This document shows positions 1-9,365 of a stretch of DNA of 64,000 nt, one piece after another (the first letter of the stretch is position 1; every line of letters begins with the position of its first letter). The position numbers were made by a program, and so were the translations under genes. The stretch comes from Synechococcus sp. PCC 7502 (GTDB lineage: Bacteria; Cyanobacteriota; Cyanobacteriia; Pseudanabaenales; Pseudanabaenaceae), in the NCBI RefSeq assembly GCF_000317085.1, contig NC_019702.1:960394-1024393 (forward strand), read 5' to 3'. The notes under the pieces were generated by a model. It was not told the DNA's origin and made no database searches. It saw nothing but the letters and a program-made list of their open reading frames with translations.

Positions 1-1536
1 CAGCACCACATCATAAATATCTGATAAAAAGGCAGAACGACTATAGTTACTCAGCCATGCAAATACTGTTAAGTTGACAATATATAGAGGGAGGAAATAA
101 TACAAAATTTCATCGGTGCTTGCTCGCACAGGAATCACGCCGATAAAAGCCGTAGCCAAAGGAATAAGTAAAAATCCTACCCTAGACAGGCTGGTAAACC
201 AATGCAGAATTCCTGTCAGGTGCGAAATGCGTTGTAATGGTCGTAAGCCAGCGATCGTCAGGGGGTTTTCCTTAATAAAAAATGCTTGCAATGTTCCCTG
301 CGCCCACCGCAGTCTTTGGGTAGCTTGAGCCCCCATATCATCAGGAGCAGCCCCAGCACTGAGTTTTTCATCTAAATAAATTAAGCGATACCCTTTACCC
401 GATAGGCTAATAGCCGTGAAGTAATCTTCGCTGAGGGAACTAGTCACAAATTCACCCCCTGAACTTTGCAATGCCGATCGCCTCATCACAAAAGAAGTCC
501 CAGCACAAACCACGCTGTCGGTACCATCTCGTACGGGTTGAATCTGGCGATAAAATGCCTCTTGTTCGGGTACCAAAATATTTTCTAAGCCTAAATTGCG
601 GGCAATGGGATCAACACTATAAAAACTTTGGGGGGTTTGCACTAGGGCAGTATTGTGATCTTGGAAAAAGCCAACGGTGCGGGTTAGGAAATTACGGGTG
701 GGGATAAAATCAGCGTCAAAACAAACAATTAGCTCCCCATTGGTGCGGGCGATCGCATGGTTTAAGTTACCAGCTTTAGCATGTTGATTATCAGGGCGAG
801 TTATATACTCACATCCCAATTCCATCGCCAAGGCTTTAATTTCGGGACGGCGGGTATCATCCAGTACATAGATGGTTTTGCGATCGTAGTCTAATGCCTG
901 ACAGCCAATAATAGTGCGCCGCAGAATAAACTCTGGCTCGTTATAGGTAGGGATCAAAATATCAACACTCGGCAGATACTCCTTCCTTTCAACTGCTTGA
1001 GCCATGAGATCAGCTTGATGACGGCGGTCCTTGGTGCGAACCATTAAAAATAATTGCAACACCCCGTTAAAAATCGTCAGCATTTCCAGTATAAATAACC
1101 CCACACTAAACACACTATTGGTTACGTCAGACAGGTTAAGTGTAGAGAGCGATCGCCAAACCACATACCGAAACGTCAAGATTAACAACAGAGCAACCAC
1201 TAAAAATCTTGACCAAGCTTGAGGCTGAGGCGAAATTTTCGTAATACTAAAAGCAACCGCAAACACACCCAAGGGTAATGCCACCACTGGTTGAGAAAGC
1301 GTATATAGGGTGGTCATGGGTAGCTGTAGCCAAGCTGGGCGATTAATCGGCAGTAACTGCATCTGCTCCATAATCGTATGCAGTGAACCCTGACTGGTAA
1401 ACCAAGCTGCCACAACGCCACCACAAATAACAACGATCGCCAACATTAACAAACTAGCGGTGGGTGGACGAAAGGATAATCTTGGATCAACAACAAATGC
1501 TTTGGATGGTTGAGTATTAATATTTAATTGTTTCAT
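1..1536 (-). CDS. Cellulose synthase-like family 2 glycosyltransferase (partial, C-terminus outside window)
   Basis: I translated the minus strand from the ATG at 1536; it stays open to the window edge, giving 512 codons. The N-terminus has several hydrophobic segments and is followed by a GT2 domain. The hallmarks of processive beta-glycan synthases are visible: a DDTRRPE segment, the DxD motif in FDADF, an SEDYF segment in the place of the TED motif, and QRLRWAQGT (QxxRW). More membrane segments follow near the cut end. Known role of the family: it polymerises UDP-glucose at the inner membrane, often under c-di-GMP control through a C-terminal PilZ domain, which would lie outside the window. 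A curdlan or other beta-glucan synthase is possible. The cellulose call is a family-level inference. Confidence 0.85.
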   Translation of the reverse strand, partial: MKQLNINTQPSKAFVVDPRLSFRPPTASLLMLAIVVICGGVVAAWFTSQGSLHTIMEQMQLLPINRPAWLQLPMTTLYTLSQPVVALPLGVFAVAFSITKISPQPQAWSRFLVVALLLILTFRYVVWRSLSTLNLSDVTNSVFSVGLFILEMLTIFNGVLQLFLMVRTKDRRHQADLMAQAVERKEYLPSVDILIPTYNEPEFILRRTIIGCQALDYDRKTIYVLDDTRRPEIKALAMELGCEYITRPDNQHAKAGNLNHAIARTNGELIVCFDADFIPTRNFLTRTVGFFQDHNTALVQTPQSFYSVDPIARNLGLENILVPEQEAFYRQIQPVRDGTDSVVCAGTSFVMRRSALQSSGGEFVTSSLSEDYFTAISLSGKGYRLIYLDEKLSAGAAPDDMGAQATQRLRWAQGTLQAFFIKENPLTIAGLRPLQRISHLTGILHWFTSLSRVGFLLIPLATAFIGVIPVRASTDEILYYFLPLYIVNLTVFAWLSNYSRSAFLSDIYDVVL

Positions 1537-1647
1537 TGTCTCAATCTGGCAATTACGTTATTGATTCAGCAAAATAGACTTAGCAAACTAGATCACGAAC
1601 CCTAATCACATTATGGATGTTAGAACCCAAATTAGCCAATAGGGTTC

Positions 1648-2088
1648 CTAGTTCCATACCACAGCAACCAAAATAATTAACCACACACAGATTAAAGCCA
1701 AAGGCAAAAAAGAAGTAGGAAAGTTGCCAAAGGAATGCTGCCACTCGGTTTGTCTAACTCCTAATTTATAAAATCTATCTTCGCCATGTTCTAGGGACAA
1801 AGCATCTTCTAGGGAATTACGGATATTTTTGAGCCGATTAATTACCGAACGTGCGGCAAAAATCGCTGCGATCGCAAATAAACAGCTTAAAATTCCGATC
1901 GATGGAATTAACAGTCGCAATAGGTCTATAACTTTTCGCATAGAGTGATCTACGGAACTATTGGCACTCGCAGCTACGGCTGTAAACAGAAATGATTGGG
2001 AAATTACCATCCAAGACATGCGTTGTCCCATGAGGTCATATTCCATGTGAATTTGATCGTCGAGCCGCTTTAAGGTTGAAAAGTCCAT
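1648..2088 (-). CDS. Small conserved membrane protein of unknown function
   Basis: This is a 146-residue protein. I see three hydrophobic stretches, at about residues 24-44, 53-80 and 124-145, separated by a charged loop (RLKNIRNSLEDALSLEHGED). The N-terminus is soluble and begins MDFSTLKRLDDQIHMEYDLM. It stands alone on the minus strand between the glycosyltransferase and the divergent zinc-ribbon gene. I do not recognise a family with certainty. No catalytic motif is visible. Confidence 0.6.
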   Translation of the reverse strand: MDFSTLKRLDDQIHMEYDLMGQRMSWMVISQSFLFTAVAASANSSVDHSMRKVIDLLRLLIPSIGILSCLFAIAAIFAARSVINRLKNIRNSLEDALSLEHGEDRFYKLGVRQTEWQHSFGNFPTSFLPLALICVWLIILVAVVWN

Positions 2089-2291
2089 TAATTAACCCAA
2101 TTCTCTAATCCTAACTCAGTTATCATAACTTGAGCATTTTCACAACTTTTATCTACTGCCTGATAGCGGTTACTAGGGTTACTAAACTTGAATGATCAGA
2201 ATTTAAGATGAAGCGATCAAGTTATTAGGCAAGGCTAACTATCGAAACTAAGCTAAATTAGGATAGCAAAATATTGACTAGGGCAAAATAC

Positions 2292-2546
2292 ATGGAAGCC
2301 TTTAATCCAACCCCCCCCGATTGGGCAATTACCGCAACTCATGCCCATAACTTTTGTTGTCCCAGTTGTCTGCGGTTACCTAAGGAGGCTAAGTCTGTAT
2401 GGTTAAATCGGCGATCGCCCGTATATCTAGAAAATCGACGGCGCAAGTGGCAGGAATTTTATCATTGTGAATGTGGAACTGCTTGGTGGGCTTGGAGTAG
2501 CGATCGCCCGCCTTCCGAATTCGCCAAACGAGACCAAGACGAATAA
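2292..2546 (+). CDS. Small zinc-ribbon-like protein
   Basis: This is an 84-residue protein starting at the ATG at 2292. An AGGG at 2280-2283 gives a sensible ribosome-binding site. The frame also contains a TTG 18 bases upstream, which I consider less likely. Two cysteine pairs, CCPSC near the N-terminal third and CEC near residue 62, look like a zinc-binding knuckle. The protein is rich in Trp (WWAW) and Arg. It lies 65 bases upstream of the lysyl-tRNA synthetase on the same strand and may be co-transcribed with it. The function is unknown. Confidence 0.6.
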   Translation: MEAFNPTPPDWAITATHAHNFCCPSCLRLPKEAKSVWLNRRSPVYLENRRRKWQEFYHCECGTAWWAWSSDRPPSEFAKRDQDE

Positions 2547-2611
2547 AGCTATACTAGACATCCAAATATGATTTGGAAATATTATTTTGAATATTACTCC
2601 ACATAACCAAT

Positions 2612-4186
2612 ATGTTCTGGGCTGATAAAATTGCATTAGATACGGAAACACCACAACCTTCTCAAATTATCGTTGTAAATGACTCAAAAACCCCATCAGG
2701 GCGGGTTCATGTCGGGTCTTTAAGGGGTGTAGTTATCCATGATGTGATCTATCGGGCTTTGAAACAAGCGGGCAAGCCAGTAAAATTTATCTATGGCGTT
2801 GATGACTATGATGCCCTAGATACAGTTCCCCATTATTTAGATCAAGAGAAATTTTCCCCCTATTTGGGATTTCCCCTGTGTAACGTCCCTTCCCCTGAAG
2901 ATCATGCCCCTGAGTATGCCAAATTTTTCATGGGTGAATTTTTAGAAGTATTTGATTACTTGGGGATCAAGCCTGAAATTTATTACCTCAGAGATAAATA
3001 TCGCTCTGGGGATATAAACAAATATATAGATATTTTCCTGACAAAAGCCCACCTAGTTAGGGAAGCATACAAACAAGTAAGCAAGGCTGACCGTCCCTCT
3101 GATTGGCTGCCTTTTCATCCAATTTGTGAGAACTGTGGCAAAATTGCGACTACCGTAACCACTGACTATAACGGTAAAGAAGTTTTCTATACTTGCAAAC
3201 CCCATGCTACTAACTATGTCAAAGGCTGTGGACATTCGGGCTGGGTATCGCCCTTTAATGGCAATGGCAAATTACCGTGGAAAGTTGAATGGGTCGCCAA
3301 ATGGGATTTAGTTGGGGTCAGTATTGAAATGGCAGGGAAAGATCACTCCCAAAAGGGTGGCTCTAGGGATGTGGCAAATTCCATCTGTCGTAAAGTTTTA
3401 GCTAAAGAACCTCCATTCCATAGTCCCTACGAATTTATTCTTGTCAATGGTACTAAGATGAGTTCTTCTAAGGGCGTGGGTTCTAGTGCCAAAGAGATGG
3501 CATCCTTACTGCCGCCAGAGCTATTAAGATTTTTAATGCTGAGAACTCCGCCAAAAACCGTAATTAATTTCTCTCCTAATTACGAAACCATTACCCGCCT
3601 ATTTCGGGATTACGATACCCTAATTGCTAAATCTAGTGGAGATGAGCTTGAAGGAAAGGAAAAAGCTCCTTTAATCTATGCCCAGTTAGAAACTGAATCG
3701 GATCAAATCTCTATCTATCGGGCATTTGATATTAGTACTTTAATTTCTCTGCTGCAAATTCCCCATTTAGATATTGAAGCGGAAATTGAAAAACGTAGTC
3801 CTGACTTAAATGAATTTGACTGGCAGATTGTACGTCAAAGAATTGCAGTTGCCCGTAAATGGTTACAGGATTATGCCGATGAAGAAGAAAAATTAGTCTT
3901 GTATTTGGATCAAATTCCTGATCGCGCCCAAGAAATTACCGAACCACAAAAGCAATATTTTCACAAGCTAATTCAAAACTTGGAAGCTACTACTAATTGG
4001 GATGGAGATGCACTCCAAACTCTAATATTTGCTACATCTAGGGAGGTAGAGTTATCGCAAAAAGAGGCATTTCAAGCCATTTATTTTGCCTTTTTAGGAA
4101 AAGAAAGAGGTCCAAAGGCTGGAAGTCTATTTTCCTATTTAGATAAATCCTTTGTACTTAAAAGATTAAGTGATGTTAGTAGTTAG
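2612..4186 (+). CDS. lysK: Lysine--tRNA ligase, class I (archaeal-type)
   Basis: This 524-residue protein charges tRNA-Lys. It is built on the class I Rossmann fold, not the usual bacterial class II LysRS. The HIGH-like signature is SGRVHVGSLRG (about residues 29-39) and the KMSKS-like signature is KMSSSKG (282-288). Between them are a four-cysteine cluster (C172, C175, C195, C206) and AGKDHSQKGGSRD, which is the substrate-loop segment typical of class I LysRS. The C-terminal half is the helical anticodon-binding region. The length matches archaeal and spirochaete enzymes. Most cyanobacteria that I know of use class II LysS, so this is unusual. It could be the only LysRS or a second copy; the window cannot tell. 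Confidence 0.9.
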   Translation: MFWADKIALDTETPQPSQIIVVNDSKTPSGRVHVGSLRGVVIHDVIYRALKQAGKPVKFIYGVDDYDALDTVPHYLDQEKFSPYLGFPLCNVPSPEDHAPEYAKFFMGEFLEVFDYLGIKPEIYYLRDKYRSGDINKYIDIFLTKAHLVREAYKQVSKADRPSDWLPFHPICENCGKIATTVTTDYNGKEVFYTCKPHATNYVKGCGHSGWVSPFNGNGKLPWKVEWVAKWDLVGVSIEMAGKDHSQKGGSRDVANSICRKVLAKEPPFHSPYEFILVNGTKMSSSKGVGSSAKEMASLLPPELLRFLMLRTPPKTVINFSPNYETITRLFRDYDTLIAKSSGDELEGKEKAPLIYAQLETESDQISIYRAFDISTLISLLQIPHLDIEAEIEKRSPDLNEFDWQIVRQRIAVARKWLQDYADEEEKLVLYLDQIPDRAQEITEPQKQYFHKLIQNLEATTNWDGDALQTLIFATSREVELSQKEAFQAIYFAFLGKERGPKAGSLFSYLDKSFVLKRLSDVSS

Positions 4187-4311
4187 CAATTGATTTCAGG
4201 ACTTCTAGAGCTTTTACATACTGTAAATCTGAGGAGGTACCTTTCCGATGGAGCCGAGTTAGTTGCTCCTTTTGTCTTTTAGTTATAGTAACTTCTACAT
4301 TGGGCTTCGTT

Positions 4312-6201
4312 TCAAAGCGATCGCCAATTTTGGACAAACTTAGTGGCATCTGCTGCGGGTAGGGGTCTAGCAAATAAATATCCCTGTCCCATTTCACAGC
4401 CCAAATTTGTGAGCAATCGTAGCTGATTTGTAGTTTCAATTCCCTCTGCCACCACATCCATGCCTAATCTATGGGCAAGGGTAATGATCGTCTGTACAAT
4501 TTCCGCATCCCCAGTGATTCTGCCAATGCGTTTGACAAAGGAACGATCTATTTTTAAGGTGTCAATGGGAAACTCATGGAGGCAACTCAAGGAAGAATAA
4601 CCCGTGCCAAAATCATCAATACATAATTTAATCCCTGAATTTTGCAACTGCCGTAAAATCTTAATTTCTTGGGAAAAGGGATCAATTAAACAACTTTCCG
4701 TAATTTCCAGTTTGATTGAAGGTTCGGGTAAACAAAATTGCTGCAATATCGCCCTTAATCTTTCCACAAATCCCACTTGATGCAGTTGAATTGCGGATAA
4801 ATTAATAGTCACCATTAGATGAGGCAGTAAAGTTTTTTGCCATACTGAGATTTGGCGACAGGCTTCTTCCATAATCCACCAGCCAATTTCTTTAATTAAT
4901 CCTGTGTCTTCAGCGACAGGAATAAACTTATTTGGAGAGATAATCTCGTTAGTATGATTTTGAAGCCTAACTAGTGCCTCAAACCCAGAGATTTCGTTAG
5001 TGGCAAGATCGATAATAGGCTGATAGTAAAGGATAAAATTCTGGTCTACGATCGCCCGTTTCAGATCGGCTTCAATTTGTAACCGTTCCTTGGCTTGGGT
5101 TTTCATGGCTGGGGTAAAAATAGCATAGCTCCCTTTACCATTAGCCTTGGCATGGTACATCGCCGTATCTATATCTGTGAGAATATCCTCAGTGCGTTCG
5201 TAACCAATGGAGCTAATCGTCAACCCAATATTACTATCTGTAAGCACTTCATAGCCTTCAAGGGTAAATGGCTGGCGTAATTGGGATTGAATCCTCTCAA
5301 CAATAGCGATTACCTCTTCAATATTAGTAATCGACTCTAGGAGTACCATAAAATCATCTCCCCCAAAGCGGGCGATCGTATCTTGGGGACGCAGGCAGTT
5401 TTTAGTGCGATGTGCCACACTTTTCAGCAGTTGATCACCAATAAAGTTACCAAGGGTGTCATTTACTAATCTGAATCGTTCCAAGTCAATGAATAAAACC
5501 GCATAAAGATAATCTGGATTACCTTGGGCGATCGCTATGATTTGGATTAAGCGTTCAATAAAGTAAAAACGATTAGGTAATTCTGTCAGGGCATCATGGC
5601 AGGCAGTATAAATTAACCGTTGTTCCCGTGCTAATAGCTGTTCTTGGACTGTCTGTAGTTCTGTTAAGGTTTGAGTTAATTCGCTGGTGCGTTCCCACAC
5701 TTTCTGCTCTAGCTCAGTGGTCAGTTTTTGTAAAGCCGATTGAGCCACAATCCGTTCCGAAACTTCGGCTTTAAGGGCAATATTTTGACGGTCATACAAC
5801 CTCACCAGGTTTTTCAGCTTAAGGTGAATTCTAACTCTAACTAATACTTCTTCGTGTTGAATCGGTTTAGTAATATAGTCCACTGCACCTGCTTGCAAGC
5901 CCTTAACTTTATGCTCCACATCCGATAATGCGGTCATAAAGATCACGGGAATATCTTTAGTATTGGGGTTACTTTTAAGGCTAATACAGGTTTCAAAGCC
6001 ATCTATACCCGGAGGCATCATCACATCTAATAGAATCAAATCTGGAGCTGCATACTCTGCTTTCTCTAAGGCACTTTCCCCGCTTCTAGCCACTAAAATT
6101 TCAAACCCTTCTTCGCTTAGAAAATCAAATAAAATATCTAAGTTATCAGGATTGTCATCAACAATTAGTATGGTACTGTTTTCTAAAAACTCCGAGTTCA
6201 T
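4312..6201 (-). CDS. Response regulator with GGDEF and EAL domains (c-di-GMP turnover)
   Basis: This is a 629-residue protein. Residues 1-125 form a receiver domain: acidic pair in VDDN, phospho-acceptor Asp in LLDVMMPPG, and Lys in ITKP. A coiled coil (about 130-190) links it to a GGDEF domain whose active-site loop reads GGDDF. A full EAL domain follows. The EAL domain keeps EALVR, NLSA, the DDFGTGYSS loop, KIDRSF and VAEGIET, so c-di-GMP phosphodiesterase activity is likely. The altered cyclase loop makes diguanylate cyclase activity less certain. No partner kinase is adjacent. The convergent neighbour is the LysRS gene, and the 125 bases between them show no gene. Confidence 0.9.
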   Translation of the reverse strand: MNSEFLENSTILIVDDNPDNLDILFDFLSEEGFEILVARSGESALEKAEYAAPDLILLDVMMPPGIDGFETCISLKSNPNTKDIPVIFMTALSDVEHKVKGLQAGAVDYITKPIQHEEVLVRVRIHLKLKNLVRLYDRQNIALKAEVSERIVAQSALQKLTTELEQKVWERTSELTQTLTELQTVQEQLLAREQRLIYTACHDALTELPNRFYFIERLIQIIAIAQGNPDYLYAVLFIDLERFRLVNDTLGNFIGDQLLKSVAHRTKNCLRPQDTIARFGGDDFMVLLESITNIEEVIAIVERIQSQLRQPFTLEGYEVLTDSNIGLTISSIGYERTEDILTDIDTAMYHAKANGKGSYAIFTPAMKTQAKERLQIEADLKRAIVDQNFILYYQPIIDLATNEISGFEALVRLQNHTNEIISPNKFIPVAEDTGLIKEIGWWIMEEACRQISVWQKTLLPHLMVTINLSAIQLHQVGFVERLRAILQQFCLPEPSIKLEITESCLIDPFSQEIKILRQLQNSGIKLCIDDFGTGYSSLSCLHEFPIDTLKIDRSFVKRIGRITGDAEIVQTIITLAHRLGMDVVAEGIETTNQLRLLTNLGCEMGQGYLFARPLPAADATKFVQNWRSL

Positions 6202-6343
6202 ACCAGAATAGTGATGTTTTTAGGACTACGAAAAGCTTAATTTCCCTAAAGGTTATAACTAAAATCGCAATTAATCAGTACCAAAAAATAATAATTTAAT
6301 TTTAATAGGATAAGTATTAATTTTAAGTAAAAAGGACTACGAC

Positions 6344-7555
6344 TCAAGTTAAGAATTCGGGTACTGGTAAAACCACAGCCAATGCTATAGTTAGCAGCAA
6401 AATTCCCCATAGCTCTCTCCCTAAATTTAATTCGGTTACATCATCAAGAGGAGTAGGCTGAGAATAGTTTAATAAAAATAGGGCTATAGCAACGATAATT
6501 AGCCACGGTTGGGATATTAGTCCTAATCCAAGCAAGATCATGCGCATAATTGGTATAGCGATCGCCATGTTACCCTCCCCAAATATACTTCTTAGTAAAT
6601 AACCTCCATCGGTAATACTGACAGGAATTAAGCTAATTGTCGTTAAATTGAGGCACCACCATCCCGCCCAGGAGATCGGGGACAAGAAATTTCCAGAATT
6701 AGGCGAAATTTGATGTAATCCCATCATTAATAGAGAAGCGTTAAAGTTAAACTCTACAGCTAAATTCCCTTGTAAATCACCTAGATGGGTTGGCTGTTGC
6801 ATTAGTCCGAATAATACAAGGCATATTCCTATGATCAAACTAACTAAATTCGGGGCGATCGCCAGATCAAATAATGCTTGACGGTTGGGAATGTGGGACT
6901 GACACCATACTACGCCACCAAAGTGGGGCATAAAATGGGGTAGGGAAATTTTAATTTTATAGCGATTGGCTACCCACCTGCGCCCTAACTCTCTCAGAAC
7001 CACACAAATAATTAAAATTGGGGCGATCGCCTGCAAAAGTGGAAATAATGGCGAAGCTTGATAATACAAACCTAATAATGCTAGTGGACATAAACCAATC
7101 ATCACCGAACTAAACCACACTAAATGATGATGAAACTGGCTAAAGGGACTTTGAGGCGTAAAACTAGGAACAATAATAAAACTAGATCGAATTGCTTCCT
7201 GCTCTGAGTTCTGATCTGATATTTGATTTGTAGTTCTAGGTTCTGATTGCAATAAAACTAAAAAGCGATCGCCAAAAGCTTTCTGGATATTTTCACTAAT
7301 TAGATGAAAGGCAGAACTAGTGGAACCGCGCAAATTACCTCGACAAACGATCGCATCATCACGATATTCTAGGGACTGTAAAAAATAAATAGACCAAGGG
7401 AAACAGCCTTTTAGCTTACTTTCATCGGGTAAGGCATAGCTAGATTTACTTTTATTGATTTCAGGCTTGATTACGGGCGATCGCCCAAACAAACTTAGGT
7501 ATAGCCATACCGCAATTAAAGATGCTCCAGTAAAAAAAATGATTAATCTCTGCAT
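6344..7555 (-). CDS. Site-2 protease-like membrane protein lacking the zinc motif (pseudo-protease)
   Basis: This is a 403-residue multi-spanning protein with an N-terminal signal/anchor (residues 4-22), a soluble region to about 145, and about six membrane segments after that. The segment RELGRRWVANRYKI (188-201), followed by SLPHFMP and IPNRQALFDLAIA, aligns by eye with the S2P/EGY core. In that core HELGH should bind zinc; here it is RELGR, so both histidines are arginine and only the glutamate remains. The second motif keeps ITDGG (D316), but the usual DGGH is DGGY. The likely role is therefore a non-proteolytic S2P homologue, like plant EGY3. It lies just downstream of clpP on the same strand. 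Confidence 0.75.
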   Translation of the reverse strand: MQRLIIFFTGASLIAVWLYLSLFGRSPVIKPEINKSKSSYALPDESKLKGCFPWSIYFLQSLEYRDDAIVCRGNLRGSTSSAFHLISENIQKAFGDRFLVLLQSEPRTTNQISDQNSEQEAIRSSFIIVPSFTPQSPFSQFHHHLVWFSSVMIGLCPLALLGLYYQASPLFPLLQAIAPILIICVVLRELGRRWVANRYKIKISLPHFMPHFGGVVWCQSHIPNRQALFDLAIAPNLVSLIIGICLVLFGLMQQPTHLGDLQGNLAVEFNFNASLLMMGLHQISPNSGNFLSPISWAGWWCLNLTTISLIPVSITDGGYLLRSIFGEGNMAIAIPIMRMILLGLGLISQPWLIIVAIALFLLNYSQPTPLDDVTELNLGRELWGILLLTIALAVVLPVPEFLT

Positions 7556-7649
7556 TTAATTTCTGCAATTAATCTTTGCACAAGTCGAGATAGCAAAGCC
7601 CATGAAACTAGATAAACTCAAAATTCTAGTCCACGGGCTGAATTAGTAA

Positions 7650-8246
7650 TTATTCGGGACGATCTTCAATCACTCGATCGATCAAGCCATAATTTTTAGC
7701 CTCTTCTGCGGACAAGAAATAATCCCGATCCATATCCCGCTCAATTTTTTCAAGGGGCTGTCCCGTGCGCTTGGCATATTCAAGGTTTAATTGCTTTTTA
7801 ATCCTTAAAATTTCCCGTGCCTCAATCTCAATGTCCGTAGCTTGCCCCCTAGTACCACCCATAGGTTGGTGAATCATAATCCTAGAGTGCGGAAGTGCAA
7901 ACCGTTTACCTTTGGTACCAGCCATCAATAGAAATGAACCCATAGAAGCTGCCAGTCCAACGCAAATGGTCGTAACATCAGACTTGATATGCTGCATAGT
8001 GTCAAAAATCGCCATGCCCGCCGTCACAGAACCACCAGGAGAATTAATATATAAGCGAATATCCTTAGTTGGGTCTTCGGAGTCAAGATACAGCATCACT
8101 GCCACAATTTGGTTAGCGATTTCATCATCCACCTCTTTACCCAAAAAGATAATGCGCTCCCGATAAAGGCGATTATAAATATCAATCCACTGGGTGTAGG
8201 GATCACCGGGCATTTTATAGGGAACTTTAGGAACTCCGATTGGCAT
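7650..8246 (-). CDS. clpP: ATP-dependent Clp protease proteolytic subunit ClpP (active type)
   Basis: This is a 198-residue serine peptidase subunit of the Clp degradation barrel. The catalytic triad is intact: Ser101 in GLAASMGS, His126 in RIMIHQP and Asp175 in DRDYF. The oxyanion/handle region includes the INSPGGSV motif. It is the second gene of a clpR-clpP pair, starting 75 bases after clpR. In Synechococcus the matching pair is ClpR-ClpP3, which forms one mixed ring. I infer the same pairing here from gene order and the inactive partner. Confidence 0.95.
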   Translation of the reverse strand: MPIGVPKVPYKMPGDPYTQWIDIYNRLYRERIIFLGKEVDDEIANQIVAVMLYLDSEDPTKDIRLYINSPGGSVTAGMAIFDTMQHIKSDVTTICVGLAASMGSFLLMAGTKGKRFALPHSRIMIHQPMGGTRGQATDIEIEAREILRIKKQLNLEYAKRTGQPLEKIERDMDRDYFLSAEEAKNYGLIDRVIEDRPE

Positions 8247-8321
8247 AGTTTTTTCCGTTTTTTAGCTTTTAAGATGAAGTTTGTACTTTTTTAGCTATAT
8301 TTCTAGCTTATTTCTAGTTTT

Positions 8322-8969
8322 TTAAATGACGGCTGGAATAGCCTTAGGTAAATCTTTACGACTCTCTAAAACCTTATCAATTAAGCCATAGTCCTTTGCC
8401 TCTTGGGCAGTCATATAAAATAACCGATCCATATCCTTAGACAATTTTTCTTTAGTTTGTCCAGTGTTACGGGATAGCACATCAATCATGGTATCTCGAT
8501 TAGCCATTACCTCTTTTGCCCGAATTTCAATATCCGTGGCTTGACCTCTGGCATAGCTTTTGGGTTGGCGTAAAACTATACTGGCATTAGGTAAACTGGC
8601 TCGCAGCCCCTTAGTCCCAGAGGATAGCAACATGGCGGCTGCACCGATCGCTGTACCAATACAAATGGTATGAATAGGCGGCTTGATATAACGCATAGTA
8701 TCAGCTATGGCAAAAGCCTCGGTTTCATAGCCCACTGGCTCCCCATCTTCCCTGCCTGTACCCGTAGAGTTGATGTAGATATAGATAGGTTTGTCTGGGT
8801 CTTCGTACTGCAAATACAGCAATTCCGCCGTAATTAGTTCAGTGACGGCAGCAACTAAAGGTAAACCGATATATACAATCCGTTCTTTGAGTAATAAGGA
8901 GGGTAAATCTGGAGGGGGAGAACGAAAGTTAGTATCTCCGTAGTAACCTGCTTGAACAGCTTGATTCAT
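8322..8969 (-). CDS. clpR: ClpR, inactive ClpP-like subunit
   Basis: This 215-residue protein is a ClpP paralogue with no catalytic triad. Aligned by eye with the adjacent ClpP, the nucleophile Ser is Gly109 (TAIGAAAM), the His is Arg134 (IVLRQP) and the Asp is replaced in DRLFY. It has an insertion with GTGREDGEPVGYETEA where ClpP has INSPGG, typical of cyanobacterial and plastid ClpR. It is a structural subunit of the ClpR/ClpP3-type core. It is first in the minus-strand pair with clpP. Confidence 0.93.
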   Translation of the reverse strand: MNQAVQAGYYGDTNFRSPPPDLPSLLLKERIVYIGLPLVAAVTELITAELLYLQYEDPDKPIYIYINSTGTGREDGEPVGYETEAFAIADTMRYIKPPIHTICIGTAIGAAAMLLSSGTKGLRASLPNASIVLRQPKSYARGQATDIEIRAKEVMANRDTMIDVLSRNTGQTKEKLSKDMDRLFYMTAQEAKDYGLIDKVLESRKDLPKAIPAVI

Positions 8970-9035
8970 CGTCTTTTGCTGGGGATTATATGCGTGTGAA
9001 TATTGTTAGCTTATCACAGGGATTTGATCGTAATT

Positions 9036-9362
9036 TTATGGAATTGTAGGGTTATCCGAATTCTGCCGATCTGCCCACTGTTTAGGTGTAAATGTACTAA
9101 GGGATAGGGCATGAATGCTTGTCTGCATTTCCAAAGCTAGGGATTCATAGACTAGACGGTGTTGTTGCATCAGGCTTTTGCCTGCAAATAAGGGAGACAC
9201 AATAATAGCGTCATAATGTCCACTACCTTCGGGTCTGTGCTTGTGGTGTTTATGGCGATCGCTTTGGTTCGTAATTTGCACAAATTCGGCTTCTAGTTTT
9301 GCAGTTAAGGTTGCCTGAATAGCAGAAATTAAGTCAATGGAATCAGTAGTCTCAGTATTCAT
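9036..9362 (-). CDS. BolA family protein
   Basis: This is a 108-residue protein. The core contains AIQATLTAKLEAEFVQI, then a His-rich stretch (DRHKHHKH), then GSGHYDAIIVSPLFAGKSLM and the HRLVYESLALEM segment, ending in IHALSLSTFTPKQW. This is the BolA class II KH-like fold. BolA proteins usually bind monothiol glutaredoxins with a shared Fe-S cluster and take part in iron and redox signalling. Its start lies 3 bases from the stop of the rhomboid gene on the same strand, so the two are probably translated from one message. Confidence 0.85.
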   Translation of the reverse strand: MNTETTDSIDLISAIQATLTAKLEAEFVQITNQSDRHKHHKHRPEGSGHYDAIIVSPLFAGKSLMQQHRLVYESLALEMQTSIHALSLSTFTPKQWADRQNSDNPTIP

Positions 9363-9365
9363 TTA

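Noticed and set aside
4176-4457. A 93-codon minus-strand frame overlapping the end of the REC-GGDEF-EAL gene
   Set aside because: Half of it is out of frame inside a well-supported EAL domain, and the remainder (KRQKEQLTRLHRKG) matches nothing I know. The EAL protein already ends normally.
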